A stretch of DNA of 64,000 nucleotides from Nereocystis luetkeana (Eukaryota; Sar; Phaeophyceae; Laminariales; Laminariaceae): assembly GCA_031213475.1 (NCBI GenBank), contig JARUPZ010000007.1, positions 7,373,586-7,437,585 of the forward strand. The letters are read 5' to 3'. The notes beneath the pieces are model-generated. The model searched no databases, was not told the DNA's origin, and saw nothing but the letters and a program-made list of their open reading frames with translations. This document shows, piece by piece, positions 32,236-45,261 of this stretch (positions are counted from its first letter, which is position 1; each line of letters starts with the position of its first letter). A program made the position numbers and the translations under genes.

Positions 32236-32320
32236 CGGGGGAGGGGGGGGGGGGGGGGAGGGAGAGGGGGGGAAGGGAGGGGGGGGGGGGGAGAGTGAGG
32301 GGGGGGGGAAGGGGGGGTCG
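32236..32320 (+). repeat. G-rich block just after the CDK stop
   Basis: Nearly pure G/A with many runs of five or more G begins 46 bp after the TGA. On the coding strand this falls within or just past the 3' UTR, where G-quadruplex-prone DNA could slow the polymerase. Confidence 0.6.
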
Positions 32321-32537
32321 AACCCCGACGCCATACGTCGCGTCAATTTGTGACTGATCGAGGCAAGCTTGGTCGAAGCTGAGCTTGTTTCGTTGTCCAA
32401 TAATCTGGCTCCCGAGCGCAAGGCGTGAGAGAGGCAAGGAGGGGCATAGCGAAATGAAAGACGAGCCATGTTTTGCTCGGGCTTGACGGCGTGCCTTGCT
32501 CTTCCTAAAAAAACACGCTTCTGGGATCGCTTTTTGG

Positions 32538-32540
<3 letters not shown>

Positions 32541-32573
<33 letters not shown>
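32541..32573. repeat. (CTG)n microsatellite
   Basis: Roughly eleven uninterrupted GCT/CTG units. Confidence 0.9.
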
Positions 32574-32574
<1 letters not shown>

Positions 32575-34757
32575 CTAAACGACTCGCGCTATTGGAAAAG
32601 CGAGCAAGACATTGAGGGCGAATGATACTAACCGGTTGTGGCCATTTTCCCGCGTGAGTGTCGATGCGATGGGACCGCTGCTACAGCCGGGGGGCATGGA
32701 TCTGCGGAAAGTGAAACCCGTCACCCAAAGCCGGTTTCGATTTATTATTTTTCGTGTTTATTTGTCGCCCGACATGGTGCGGAAGCGTGTTTGGCGCTCG
32801 AGGCGGCGGTTTCGACGGTGTTATTCCCGAGACGCGCAAGCTTTGCCGTCTTCGCGTACTGGGTTGTATTGTCGCGCGCGCTTTTTTGAGAGGCGCGGCC
32901 TTTTGTTGAACATGTCGTATCGTGCGTATTTTACGTACATACCTCCAGGGGTATTGTTTTATGCGTGTGGAAACCGACAGGGGGCGTGCGTGTGGGGTGG
33001 GGGGAGTAGATAGGGGGGGGGGGGGTCCGAAACATGCCTCTCATATTAGTTTAGGTTAGTGCTCACCGAGATGGGTGAAGAGAAAGGTCATTTGTTGTGA
33101 GCCTGGCAAAATGATTGAGTTGATTTGTCTCAAGCCGGTTTTTTGTGAAGGGGGGGAGGGGGGGGTATTTGTACTACTGCTGTGCGCCAGTCTGTGACGC
33201 TATGCCGTTGAAAGATCCAGCCGCATTTTTTTGTGTTATTTTGTATCTTTGAATGCCCCTGGAGATATCGAGAGCAAAGTACAGTACGTGAGGTGTGTTG
33301 AGAAGATTTTTTTTTTTTTTTAGTTTTGTTTTGTGAAGGTGTTGGATCTATACAAAACTACTTCGTATCATAGGACATGATACGTCTGGAGTGCGGGATG
33401 GGTGCTAGGTGCTAGAGCTAGCTGTGGTATTTTTCCTCTCGATTTTTTGCTTTGTCCCGACTGTGTGAGCTTAGACACCGGGGTAGACCTATTATCTTTT
33501 GCGGCTGGAGCCGTGAAGCTCCACCTTCATGTACAGAACACATATTTGTCATCATTTTCACCTTCCGGAATCGTCAGAAAGAAGAGTCAGAAAGAAAGAG
33601 TGGTTTCTATAAAATTGTACGAATGTCCTGACGTCAGTACGACCGATTCAATGAATGCATGCAACGTAACTTTGCAAGCTGCGTGATAAGCCAGACACGC
33701 TCTTCGGGCGTGCTTGTTCTATGCTGGTATTCCTTTTTGCTTATATGGCGTTTGTGAATGAAACCTCGTAGTTGATGATACTCAGTTCCGCGTACTTAAT
33801 GGTGAGTCGTTCGCTCGTGTTCTGTTTTTCGTCCTTGCTGATCGTTCGTTATCAGAGGCGAAGCGCGTGCCATGTATATATCTACTATTCCGCGGCAGCT
33901 GCAACGCTAAACTGGCACGCTGAAGCAAAAAGCCCCTTTTACTACTACCTGGTACTACTTACTGCAGCTGTTGCTGTAACAACAGCACACCAGCGGTAGT
34001 ACGAAGTAGTATTAGAACCGCATACCTGGTACTCACTACAAAAAACGTTCAGTAGTACTGCAATATTAATTGTTATTATACGTTGTAGTGCACGTATGCA
34101 CAGCATATATACCAGTAGTACTGCAATATTAATTGTAGTACGTACCAGGTAATATTATGTAATAATTATCGTTGATCTTCTGTGGGGGACAGGGCTTATT
34201 CTCGATCGTTCTCGACACGCCTATGAAAGTATACGTATCGATATCGATTGCATGCAGAAGGTGGACAGGTAGCTGAAACCTCAGCAAGCACTGCTTCGTA
34301 TAATACCTGAAGAAGACGAGCGGAAAAGGGGCGGGGGGGGGCGAGGACGGCCCTTGAAAAAACTCCAAAAAAACACGAAACAACTCTTTATTTAGAGAGT
34401 CTCGCTGGCCGAAAAACGTGACATTTCAATGCGGCTACTGGTGCTTACTGGTTGCTATTGGGGATATTTGCCATCGTTGTGGTGCGGTCGTCCATCGTCC
34501 ACGGTGTGCTCGTGTCGAAGCCGACTCGAAACGCCGAAGTCGAAACGTCGAAACATTATTGGTACATACCTGGTATGTTTCTGTTCAAACTGTAACTGCC
34601 ACTGCCGGGCGATTCCCCTCATCTCCCCAGCCCTCAACCCGCTTCGCGTATCTCCTCGAACTCCATTTTCAGGTTCGGCTCTCATCATCAGAGATCAGAG
34701 AGTAGCAGGTAGGGCAGAGTACAGGTAGAAGGAGCCCCCACCCTTTGTCACGCTTCG

Positions 34758-37700
34758 ATGTCTATGGATCGGCAAGAAAGCCTTGTGTCCCAGCTGCGTG
34801 AGCTGGCAGGATGCGCGACTCTGGTGAGTTGAGTGCACGAAGTGCGCAGTACAAAAGGAACAAGGAGCTACTGCTGTAGGCAAGTGGTACGAAGGGAATA
34901 TAACAAATAGAAATTCAAAAATTGCGGCGTGTTTTGGTCGAGCGGCAAGGAAAGAAACGACACGTTCCTTATGTTTATTAGATGAGACAATGTAACGGGG
35001 TAACGTCGTGCACGTCTGCCTGTCTGTGGGATATTGCTGCACGCCGATCAAGCACAAGAGGACACCATGATATTGCGTTGGCCGAGCTCAAGCCGTGAGA
35101 GACCCACGACGAGATCGACAGTTGGCTGCCGATTTTCCCGCCTTTTGCGCCACCCTCGTCGACATCATGACATTGATGATTACTGTTTTCGCACGTACTG
35201 GTACATAAGAAATAGTAAGAACTGCTTACCGAATGACCCGTGTGACAGACTGCGGCCGATCTGGGCAACCTCGGCTGGCACACCAAGCAGCGAGTTCTTC
35301 TCGGTTTACTGGCAGAGGTGGGTACTACTAATACTGCTGTGCTGCTATGCTGCTGTGTTGCTATGTAGTACAGTGTGCGTCTTGTATACCAGGTACGTGC
35401 ATAGAACGCACGATCGAACTACAGCAGTATCACACCAGGTTTGCAAAGATGGGTTTTTAGAGTATATTTCGATTTCACACAGCTTCGTTTTTTTTTATTC
35501 GTACACCTGGTATACGTAACGTATACGTAACGTATACCGGGTACCTGATATCAATAGTATTAATAGCAATCTGTACACAATTACTTCGTGGAAGTAAGCT
35601 TCCATGGAGATAGCGGAAGCCTCCATGGGGGCAGTGGAACTTTCCACGAGAAGTAGCGGAGGCTTCCACGGAGGTAGTGGACGCTTCCATGACAGCACTG
35701 GAAACATCCACTAAAAACTTCAAGAGTCCGTGGAAAGTTCCCGCGGGCTTCCACCTGAAGTTTCCTCCCATGTGAGCTTCCACGAGCTTCACTTGCGTTC
35801 CATGACCTCTAAATCTAAGGTAGGGTCATGGCACCAGTGATAACCCTGCCGAGGGTGGTCTAAAAGTGTTAGAGCCGGGTTCGTACCTCTCTGGTGCGGT
35901 TTGAACATGTTTACTTGGAGTAGGTTTAGCAATCTGGGAGGTAGGATCTTTTTGGGTGTTTTTGACTCGAAAACTGCCTAGCGCCGTCTGCGCTTCGGAA
36001 TCGTCGTCCGCAATTGAGAAATTTCCTGGTTCGATGCAAACGCGTCGCAGCCGCGTTTTATGGCTAGTTTAGCCCCGTTTTGGCCGCGGTTTGGGGTCAG
36101 GGTTAGGGTTAGGGTTAGGGTTAGAGTCAGGGGTCGGGTTGGGTCTTCGCCCTTTCCTTGATCCCAACAGGAACCAAAATACCTGAACAGCCTACCGACC
36201 TATAAATATCCTATCTCCCAGATTGTTATGGGACCTCTTTTCTTGTGTGTGTGTTGTCTCCACGTTAAACCTTTGTTTCGAACGAACGACAGGATCATGG
36301 GTTCACGTATCGATACTCCGTACCCCGGTATACACGAAGCACCTGTGATGCGTACGATTTTGAGGTTTTCGATTGGACATTCGAGGAACACAATGGAACC
36401 GCGCGGTCTCTGGAAGGCGAAAAGCCAAGACTCCCGCCACGGTGCCGTACTGCTATACTTCTGCAATGGCTGGAAATAAGTGAACTTGCGCAGAAAGCGC
36501 TGATCGTAGCCCCTTTTAGCAGTCGGGCAACACAGCACCACCGACGCTTTCTGCTACGTACATGCGCTGCTCTGCACTACGCTGAACTACGCGTACCGCA
36601 CACTTTTTTGTTGTTGTAATACGTACTAAGTCGCCAAAACAAGTGCGCCTTCAACCCCCCCTCGGTAAACACGCACGCCCTGTCGCCCTAACCCTTGAAC
36701 CCGCGCCGGAAAACCCACACGATGCTCTCGCTCGCGGGGTTGGACGAAAAGCTTCCCGAGGGGAGAGAGGCAGTGATGGCGTGCGCCCAGCTGCAGGGGG
36801 AGCGAAACAGGACACGCCAGGTCCGTCTCGTTCGTTGTCGTGCCTAAGTATTGGACTCTCAAAAGTGCGGAGTGGACGCTTTCGGCCAATATCGAAATTC
36901 TTAGGGTTAGGGGGGAAGAAGCGCCGGTCGTACGTAGAAATTTGTTTTGGAGAGCGCGCCGGCTTAAATAATCCGTATGTATCTGGTCCACGCGTAAGCC
37001 TTTCCTCGAGCAGGGGACCCTGCCCTCCTGAGCCCCCTACGATTTACTCGTGTGTCTTTGTGTGCAGTAGATGCGTTGCCCGTACTGCTACTGTGCTATA
37101 TTGGTAGACTTTTTGGAGAAGTTTGCCGTCCGTTCCGCCCGACGGACTTAGATTGGGCCGCCCACGACAATGGGGTTCTCTGTGATCTCTTTGTGATTGA
37201 CACTCACGCTGCACATTGTCAGATGGAAGATGAAACGACATTTATAAAGCACCAGGCACGAAAACAACGTACCCGTTCTTCGTTCTATTTCTCTTTCGGG
37301 GCAGTTGCACAAGGCGGCGGGGGCCCTGCCCGAAGCTTCGCGCCGGGCGGAGAACCGACTGAGGCAGGCCTTTTTCGAAGAAGTGGGGCGAGCCCTCACC
37401 TCCATGGAGGCCGCCCCAGCTCTCAGGGTGCCCAAGAAAATGCACGGAGACGCCGACGTCTGCCTCAGGTGCGTCATGCTGCTGCCGTGACGTCAATTTG
37501 AACCGTTGAAAAAGAGCCGTAGTGACAGAGAAGGCGATGGAGGTTGAGATCACGAGGCCTTTTTGTTCTGTTGCTGTTGGTGGAAGCGGCATAGCAGCAA
37601 CAGCCGGCGGTACAGGTTTAGTGGCTTGGGCTCGCTTGCCTCGTGCAGGTTCGTTTTCTTTTCTCGGAACAGTCCTGGCGGTGTTGGGAGGCGTCGGACG

Positions 37701-40700
37701 GTGACAAGGTGACAAATGTGGCAGCGCAGAGTAGGAGCCTTCCCTCCCTTGGCTTTAGCTCTCGCGAGTCTCTCTGGTGCTCTTTTGCTCGCTTGATGAC
37801 GGGCGGTGAACTCGCACATTCCTGAGATGTGGTCCCGGTACATAGCTCAACAACAGCATAAGCTGCGGGACAGAAACCGCGGAACGCTGCTTGTTGTAGT
37901 GGATCCATCCTTCCTCTGTGCGGGCTCGTTGTCGTGCTCCTCCCTTGCTGCGTTACCGCCCGCCCCCGTCCCCCCTTGCACCCCTCTTGCTCCGCGGCAT
38001 TGGAGCGGTACGGTATGGTACGCTCGCACATCTGCACTTAATTCTATATTACCCGTTGCACGGTGTATGTATAATAACCGTACGTGGCACCATCACACGA
38101 ACAACGCCCTCCCCTCTTTGTCCATGCGCACGTGCAGGGTTATTGGTTTCCTAGCGGCAAGGGTTCGACGCCGGCAACGGCGAGGTAGTGCCCCGGCAAT
38201 GCTACCATCATCAGCAGCAGCAGCAACAACACCGGCACGACGACCAGCACCACCAGTAGCACCGGCAGCAGCGGCACGGGGACCACCACCAGCAGCACAA
38301 GTAGCACCAGCATCACCAGCACCACCAGCAGTGGCCATCTTGGCCCCCTCGTCCTCTCCAGCCCCTTCGCCTGCTGCCACCCGCAGCAGCAACAACGGTG
38401 ACTTCGAACAAGACCTGCCGTTCGCGTGCGACGGTGACCGCGATCGTCCCGCGGGGCTCTTGTCGGCCACAGAAACGCCGCGCCCATCCCGGCGCCGACG
38501 CAGCCTACCCCCTGAAAGTACTCTCGTCACCCACTCCACCGCGGCGGCACGGTCAGCGTCAGCGAGGGCGGAGTCGGCGGACGCACCAACGACCGGAAGA
38601 GAAGAAAGCTGGCCGGGAGACGCGGAAGGGGCGGGAGAAAGAGGGCGTCTGGAGGACTTCGAGTGGACTACTCGTACTACGCCAGGAAATCTCTCCTCGG
38701 GCGCCCCTCCGAAGGGAGGTAGCGAGAGAGTCGATCCCCGCTTCGAGACGACGGGAATGGGGGCACGGTTATCGCCACCATCGCCGCCCCAGCCACCATC
38801 GCCGCTGTTGCCTCTGTCGTCGTCGCTGTCGTTGTCCGGGGCAGCACAGGCATCCGCGGATCCTGCGCAACAATTGCGAGCAGGTGGTCGCGGCAGCAGT
38901 AGAGGTGGTCGTGGTGGTGGTGGTGGTGGCGACGGTATCGATCTCGAAAGTAACGGCGGCGGCGGCGGCGGAGAGTGGCGGGGGGGTGCTCGTCCGTCGG
39001 CGATCTCCCGCAGACGTCGCTCCTCGACGATGACCCGCGTGAAAGAAATTGTTGGCGGTGCAACCGCTGAGGCATCCTTGCAGTCGGTGTCGCCGTCGGT
39101 GTTGGGAGAGAGCTCCCGCCAAGGGTCTACTCGACCGGCGGGGCAGGCACGCCTCGAATCAGCCGCTTGGCGAGGCATTCAAGCACCTGTTGGTGCAGAG
39201 AGAGGTAGCGGTGATGGCAGGAGGATCAGCAGGGTTAATGACCGCCACGGAGCCGGCGATGCCGATTGCGACGTCGACTGGGACGGAGTCGGAGGCGCGC
39301 TGGGATTGGAGATGAGCATCGTGGGAGATCGCTCGTCCGGGATGCAGAACAGAACACCGGGTCGGGAAAGACGGGCACAAAAGAGGTGAGTTCGCCGTTA
39401 GCGGGGAGAGCCCCGATATCGGTGTATGGCAGGCATGTACCCTAAATATGCTTCTGTTCGCCTCTGTCTGTCTGTCTGCCTGTCTCTCTATCTTTTTTAT
39501 GTCTGTCTGTATGTATGTCTGCCTGTCTACGGGCCTGCCTGTCTGTCTATCTGTCTGTCTTCGGTGCGTCAATCTCAGTGACGGCTTCCACTCTAAGACC
39601 GCGGCGCACGGCTTGCGAGGGCCCCACTGCAGCGTTTTCGATTATCGAACAAGGAGTGGGTCCCGACGTTTCCAAACGCGGCGACCGTCTCACGGAAAGC
39701 CTGAACCTTTCTTATTTCGTCGCCCCCGCCTCCCGCCATGTTGTCTGGTCCACCTACCCCCCCCGGACCCCCCTAGCATCCGGGACAAAGAAGGTATTGC
39801 AGGGTCCCCGCCACAACCCTCAACCTACGCGGCAGACCTCGAAGCCGCGTTGGCAGAAAACGCCCGCTTGCGGCAGCGCCTCGAGGAGCTCCAGGAGATG
39901 GTCGACTTTCAAGCGCCAGCCGCAACGTCGAGATCATGGCGAGGGCTCGGAGCGCACGCAGGGAGAAAGGGCGGCCCTTCGGCGGCGGCGGCGGGAGGAG
40001 GGTCGATCGCGGCTGCGAGCGACGCGATTCTTCGCGGGCAAGTGGCACAGCTGAGGCGCCAGGTCAGGCTGCAATGGTGCGCGGTGGATGCCAGTGCGGC
40101 GGTGAACCAAGAGGTGGGCGGCAACGCTCGTTGTGCTATGTCTGACCTGGCCTGCGTGATGCGTGCGTTTTGTCTGATATCCTTCCCGCAAGCTCCGTTC
40201 TACGGGAAGAGCACGGGACACGAGCAGAAGGGCGAGGACGGAGCGGGGAGGGAGAGGCGAACATTTTGCTGAAGGCTTGAGATGAGCGTAGCTTGGAATA
40301 ATTGCTGAGAGCAGTGGAGGCGGGGGCGTTTCTCTGCAGCGTCACTTTTGGCGACAGCCTCGAGTCGGGGCTGCTTCGGTGCCGCCGTCACGCCGCGAAG
40401 TAATTCCAACACACAGAGATACCAGGACTTGGCAGAATTGTAACACACAACGCCCCCCCGCCTGTCCTTCCCCCCCTTCCCCCTGCACCCCGCCCCCGAA
40501 TTGTTGTGTATTCGCTGCACATATTGTAGAACGAAACGTCTCGTCTTGGCCGCCGCAGCAGCGACACCCCCCGCGGTGCCAGCCGGACACCGCGTCCGCG
40601 CTTGATCGCCGTGCCTGGAGCCTTTGTCGCTCTCCCGACGCTTACTCGCGCGCACGTGCAATGTCCTTTTTGTCGTCGTCGTCGTCCTCGTCCTCGCCGT

Positions 40701-43700
40701 CGATTCGCGACGCAGGTGAAAGCGGTGCTCGGCCATCTCGAGGCGACCCTCACCGAAGTTTCGTCCTTGGGACAGCCGGCGACGACCACGCCATCGCCTG
40801 GCAGCGGCTCCCGAGGCAGCACCGCTACCCCTCGAGCCGCCACCGCTGCCGCAGCCGCTTCTGCAGCGGTCGGTAGATGGGGGCCCGCCGGAAGAGTCGG
40901 AGGGCTGAGAAGTCCTGGGGCGACGGGTGGCGTTGGCGGCGACGCAGCGCTCCCTACTTGGCACCAGCTCCTCGATCGCGTCCGAGCTCTTGCCAGGTGA
41001 GCGACCTTGAGCTGCACTGAAAGCAGGACTCTGGCTGAACAGCAGGCAGCGAGGGGTTCTGATGCGGCTCGCAGAAGCTCGGGCGTGTTTTTTATAAAAG
41101 TCGGCCAAGGTCTACGTCGTACGATAGTCGTACAGGAGCAGCAGCGTCTTGCAGCCACCTGGAAAGTGTCAAATCAGCATGGTCAAGGCGAACCAATTTG
41201 TTTTTTTGTTTCGTTTTTTCTACGGGTACGTCGATCGGTCGGATTTGAGCCAGTCGCCCGCGGGGTTCAGCCAAAGTGCATGTCGGCGCTAAGATCACGC
41301 TGAGTGACGTGCTATGAGAGGTAATAGCGCCAGCGGTATCGTCATCGCCATCACCAGCCACTATTACGGGGGGCCATAGTAAATAGGACCTACGGTACAC
41401 ATAAAAACATATATATATATATACCTATTCCTATTTACAATATCTGGTTCTATTTAATATGGTCCCCCGTAGTAACACGAACATCAACACCAACGCCAGC
41501 ACCAACACCAACGCCAGAACCATCTCTTATCGACCTCAAACGCCACGCCAACGCCAATACGACGACCACCACCAACACCAAACACAGAACTAATACCACA
41601 CCAACAACAAATAACAAATGAACACTAACGCCAATCCCAGCACCAACACCAATCCCAACACGAACTGGTTGCGGCGATCGCTATCATGTGCTGTGTTTCG
41701 GGTCCTATATACTCCACTACTCGTAGGACAGTGCCAAGACTACAAAGACGGTGTCCGTCGAATGCGGCAGTGGCTCTAGCCTTTTGCGCCCTTTGCTCAC
41801 AAGCGCTCTTCCCATCCCGATCGCCACCCCGAGACACAGGCAGCTGCAGTGGGCAGAGAGAGCTACGCAGAGGGCGGTAGATGGAAGGATACACGTCACT
41901 CGCGACAGCGGTAAGCCCACACGACAGCGGATATACGGTTACCTTGATGACTCGGTGGCGTCATGCCGGGGGGGGGGGGAGGGGGGGGCGGCTACGATGA
42001 CGGTGCTACACTTGAAAGAGGGAAGGCAAAATATAAAAACGGGCGCGGGGAGGGGGAGGGGGGGTCGCATAGGTCCACGGTAGGTTTGGTTCGCGCACGG
42101 ACGGACGCCGAATGACACGCGGCTGATCGCCATGTAACCGCGGAGTGTCTGACTGCAGCTGCTCTCTGCCTCTTCTTCTGTCTCGCCTTTGGCAACGCAA
42201 ACGGTGCCCGAACACAAGCGCAAGTGCTCTTGACCAGTAAAACTGCCCACAGCGAAACCGGCGCTTACGTTCGTTTGTGACCGCCATCCTTTGACCACCG
42301 CCCCGCTTGCAAACAATCGCCTCCACTCTGCCAAATTCACATGTGCGCGCACACTCACGCCGAACACGACGCCCCCCGAAGCAGGGGCGTTCTTGAAGCC
42401 ACACGCCGGCAGCCAGCGCCGACCCCGAGACCTTCGCGTGCGCATGCTCGACCCGGACCACTTCACCTGCCCCCCTCCGGCGCACGGCGCCGTGCACCAG
42501 CAGCGGCCGGGCACGGCCCCGGCAGAAGGACACGCCTCCGTGTCGGTGGGCTACCTTTCAATCTGCCGCCCGCCCCATGGCGCGCCTGCGGCGCGCAACG
42601 TCTCGACGCGGGTGGGGGCTGCGGCAGAGGAGGCAGCCAAAGCGGCGGCGGCGGCGGAGGCGGAGGCGGCCACGATAGCGCTGGGAGCAGGTGGTGACGG
42701 CCGGCCGGGTGCCATTCCCGCTGTGCACGAGATGTACCACCTGGACGCGGCGTCGCTTGTAAGCTTTGAGGAAGCGGCGGCGGTGGCAACGCGCGCGTTG
42801 GGAGACCTCTTGACCCACATCGGCGGCGGTGGTGGTGGTGGTGGTGATGGTGACGGTGGCGATGGTGGCAGCGGTGGCGATGGCGGGCGCGGTAAGGTCG
42901 GAAACATCGATGACGACCGCTGGGGTGATCGCGCTAAAGACTCCCGGAAGTCGGCGCTTATGAGCCAGCAGGGGGTGGCATTGCTGCTCTTAGGAGTGGA
43001 CGGCGGCGGCGGCCGCGGCGACGGCGGGGGAGGGGCGATTGTCGAAGCGATCTCGGACGTTCGAGACAGTTTTCGAGAGCTGGTGGTCGCCGCGACTGCT
43101 CTCGGGGTGGTGGTGCCGTGCGCGCCGGAGGGTGCAGGTAGGAAAGGGACCGTGGCATTGTGTTTCGCGCATGCGTGTGTTGATCGTTTCAGTTGCGATC
43201 TCGCTTTGTCTTGGTTGTGCTTACCTCTCGCGGAGAAGTCGGGACCGTTCGTTCGGCACGGACTCGTTTCGTTTTCTGTCGTGTCTCCGTCGTTGTTGTC
43301 ATTGATCCCGAGCGAGCCGTACTCCGGGAGCAGCGCGGGGTTGCAGAGGGAGAGGGAGAGTGAGCGTACATCGAGGGCTCCGTTAGATAATACATCCTAC
43401 TTTAAATCGGCCCCAAGTGGAGCGGTTTCGCTGACAACATAAGCTCTACGGTATGTGCGTGCTGAATCGAGCGGCTTTGTCCGCATAGAAACCCGCTGCT
43501 ATGCTGTAACTTGGCACAGACTGTTCTCATTTGGATTGTTCCCGGTGTCGCCAAATGCATGCTTCTTTTACGAATGCGATGGCGTCTGTGTCAATCGGTC
43601 GAACGTTCCGGTTTTGTTCTTGCCCTGCCAACGCTTCCGCTTCGTTTACAGTCGTAGCGCACGCCTGTCCCCGCGCCTCGAGTTCAGTTAAGTCGCGTTC

Positions 43701-45261
43701 TCCTGATACACCCCCCGCCGCGCCCTTTCCCTCTTCGCCGCTGCCCCCCCCCTCCCCTTTCGCCCTTCCTCCCCTCCTCCTCCCCCCCCCTCCTCCTCGT
43801 CCTACCCCGTGCACGAAACCCATCGGGGACGTCGTCCGGTGGGGGGAAAACTATTTCTCCGTCGTATCTACATCCTTCATGTTTGCCAAAACAAAAAATA
43901 GGAGCGGCCTCCGCCGACTCCAGCGGCCCCAGCCTCCGCCTCCTCCGAGGGGTCAAGGCGGCGGGAGGCGCGGAGGGCGCGCGTCGGCTGGACGCCCTCG
44001 CTCGGCGCCTGCCCGCGGAGCGGGCGGCCCTGGAGACTGTGGCGGCGGCGGGCGTGGCAGAGGCGCGCCAGTGGCGCGCGGCCGCTGTTGAGCAGGCATC
44101 CGCCGTGGTGTCCTTGGGAGAGGTGCGATGTTCGCGCGCGCGCGCGAGGTTTACATTTTTTTCGGAAAGTTCGATAATTCTGATATCAAATTCTGACAGT
44201 GGTGATCGTTTGTTTTTTTATGGGATTTTTTATGAAACAGAAACCGCACAGCAGTCGTACGCAAAACAGTTGGTGAGACCCCTACGTACATATGCGCGGG
44301 GTAAATGAACCTGTATACGAGCGAGGGCCTTACCGGCCCCCATGTTGTTTTCATTTTTTGGAATACAAGTTTGAAAAAAATCGATTTCCTCGTAGCAGAC
44401 ACCTTATCGAGGTTAATTGGCAGTATACGTGCTGGTCTGCTTGGCTTCCGAGGCTCACTATAATCAAGCTTAATCCTGTTTTTTTGTTGTTTAGCCCCAA
44501 CCATAGGGCCACGGCGCGCTCATGCCACACAGGATCACGCGAGGGAGTACAACCAGCCAAAACTTGTCAATATCTCCCCTTTTTCTGTCTGCGTACTCCA
44601 GAACAAGCGCTAACATGCCCCATCCACCGTCACATCACAATCCCCCCTCCCCCACCCCCCCACCGCCCACACTCTGCAGGGCCTGCGAAGTGCCTGGAAC
44701 TCCCAAATCCGCCGGATCTCTTCGCTCTCGCGAGCCCTGACAGCGATCCTCAACGCCTCGCGGCAGCTCCGGTGCTCCCCGGAGTCGGCACCCTTGCTGC
44801 GCGGGGCCGCGGGCCCCCTTGCCGCCGCACTGCTCCAGACCTTAAACCTCTTCGAGCCGGAGCTAGGGGAAGCGGCCTCGGGGCTCTCGAGCCACGCGCG
44901 GCGCGGCGAGGAGTCCGTTTCGCGGCTGTGGGGGAAATTCGAGGACTCGTGCCGGGAAAACGAGGGAGGGGTACGGGAAGGCGGCGTACAAGTAAGAGGC
45001 GTTGCCCCCGCTGCAGACGAGAGGGGCCGGGAAGACTTCGCGGGCGCCGGGAGGGCGTCGGAGCGGGCCGACGGTGGCGGTGGTAGCGGAGGTATTGGAG
45101 GTAGCGGTGGAAGCCGCGGCGGGGGAGGCGGAGGTGTTTTTTTCGGCCGGCAAAAAGCGGGTTCGAGTGGGAAGGAGGATGGCGTGGAGGGGAATGGTGG
45201 GCCGGGTGGGGGCGTGCTCCGGCGGAGCTCTATCGATCATAGAGAGCCTTGGGTGGACTGA
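34758..45261 (+). CDS. Uncharacterised coiled-coil, low-complexity protein, 1236 aa
   Basis: Ten exons: 34758-34823, 35249-35317, 36752-36820, 37305-37468, 38138-39385, 39777-40062, 40716-40996, 42413-43137, 43902-44122 and 44680-45261. All introns are GT-AG and the phase closes over 3711 nt. I do not recognise the family. Residues 1-125 are helical (SLVSQLRELAG, TKQRVLLGLLAELPEGREAV, RRAENRLRQAFFEEVG). Residues ~130-538, from one 1248-bp exon, are Ala/Ser/Pro/Gly rich. A heptad coiled coil lies at ~558-580 (LEAALAENARLRQRLEELQE). More helix follows in exon 9, where Ala, Arg and Glu dominate, and in exon 10 (SQIRRISSLSRALTAILNAS). No membrane segment or catalytic motif is seen. The exon 3 and exon 8 acceptors are weak. 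A good donor (CAA|GTAAGA at 44992) could end the last exon early, so the C-terminus is uncertain. It may be a cytoskeletal or scaffold protein. Confidence 0.78.
35590..35800. repeat. Degenerate minisatellite of TTCCA-type units
   Basis: Words such as AGCTTCCATGGAG, GGCTTCCACGGAGGTAG and CGCTTCCATGACAG recur every ~25-30 bp. It lies in intron 2 of the coiled-coil gene. Confidence 0.65.
36099..36126. repeat. Short interstitial telomere-type repeat
   Basis: About four perfect GGGTTA units with degenerate units on both sides, in intron 2 of the coiled-coil gene. The TTAGGG type fits a stramenopile. At this length it may be a chance or repaired-break insertion. Confidence 0.7.
39462..39570. repeat. 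(CTGT)n-rich microsatellite
   Basis: TCTGTCTGTCTGCCTG-type units fill most of intron 5 of the coiled-coil gene, about 200 bp before the exon that carries the heptads. Confidence 0.85.
41364..41472. mobile_element. MITE family A, copy 3
   Basis: 109 bp, starting TTACGGGGGGCCATAGTAAA and ending TTTAATATGGTCCCCCGTAG, with TA on both flanks (41362-41363 and 41473-41474). The centre has expanded (TA)n. It lies in intron 7 of the coiled-coil gene. Confidence 0.88.
41478..41665. repeat. AACACC-type minisatellite
   Basis: Irregular AACACCAACGCC, AACACCAAT and CAACACC units directly follow the family A MITE copy. They belong to the same word family as the arrays in SEL1L introns. Confidence 0.75.

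Larger units (their letters stand above)
32191..34757. other. Intergenic region downstream of CDK
   Basis: It holds the G-rich block after the CDK stop (32236-32320), a CTG microsatellite (32541-32573), further G-runs near 33005 and 33150, a T-run (33307-33322) and several TACCWGGTA motifs (33947, 34025, 34143, 34567). I see no exon. The next gene starts at 34758 on the same strand. Confidence 0.6.

Noticed and set aside
38093-39178. 361-codon open frame on the - strand
   Set aside because: It is the complement of the large Ala/Ser/Gly exon of the + strand coiled-coil gene. The + frame joins in phase to both neighbouring exons; the - frame is a GC-composition shadow.
41939-42514. 191-codon - strand frame around 42.0-42.5 kb
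   Set aside because: It has no recognisable domain. The + strand from 42413 joins in phase to exons on both sides. The segment 42000-42412 remains unassigned.
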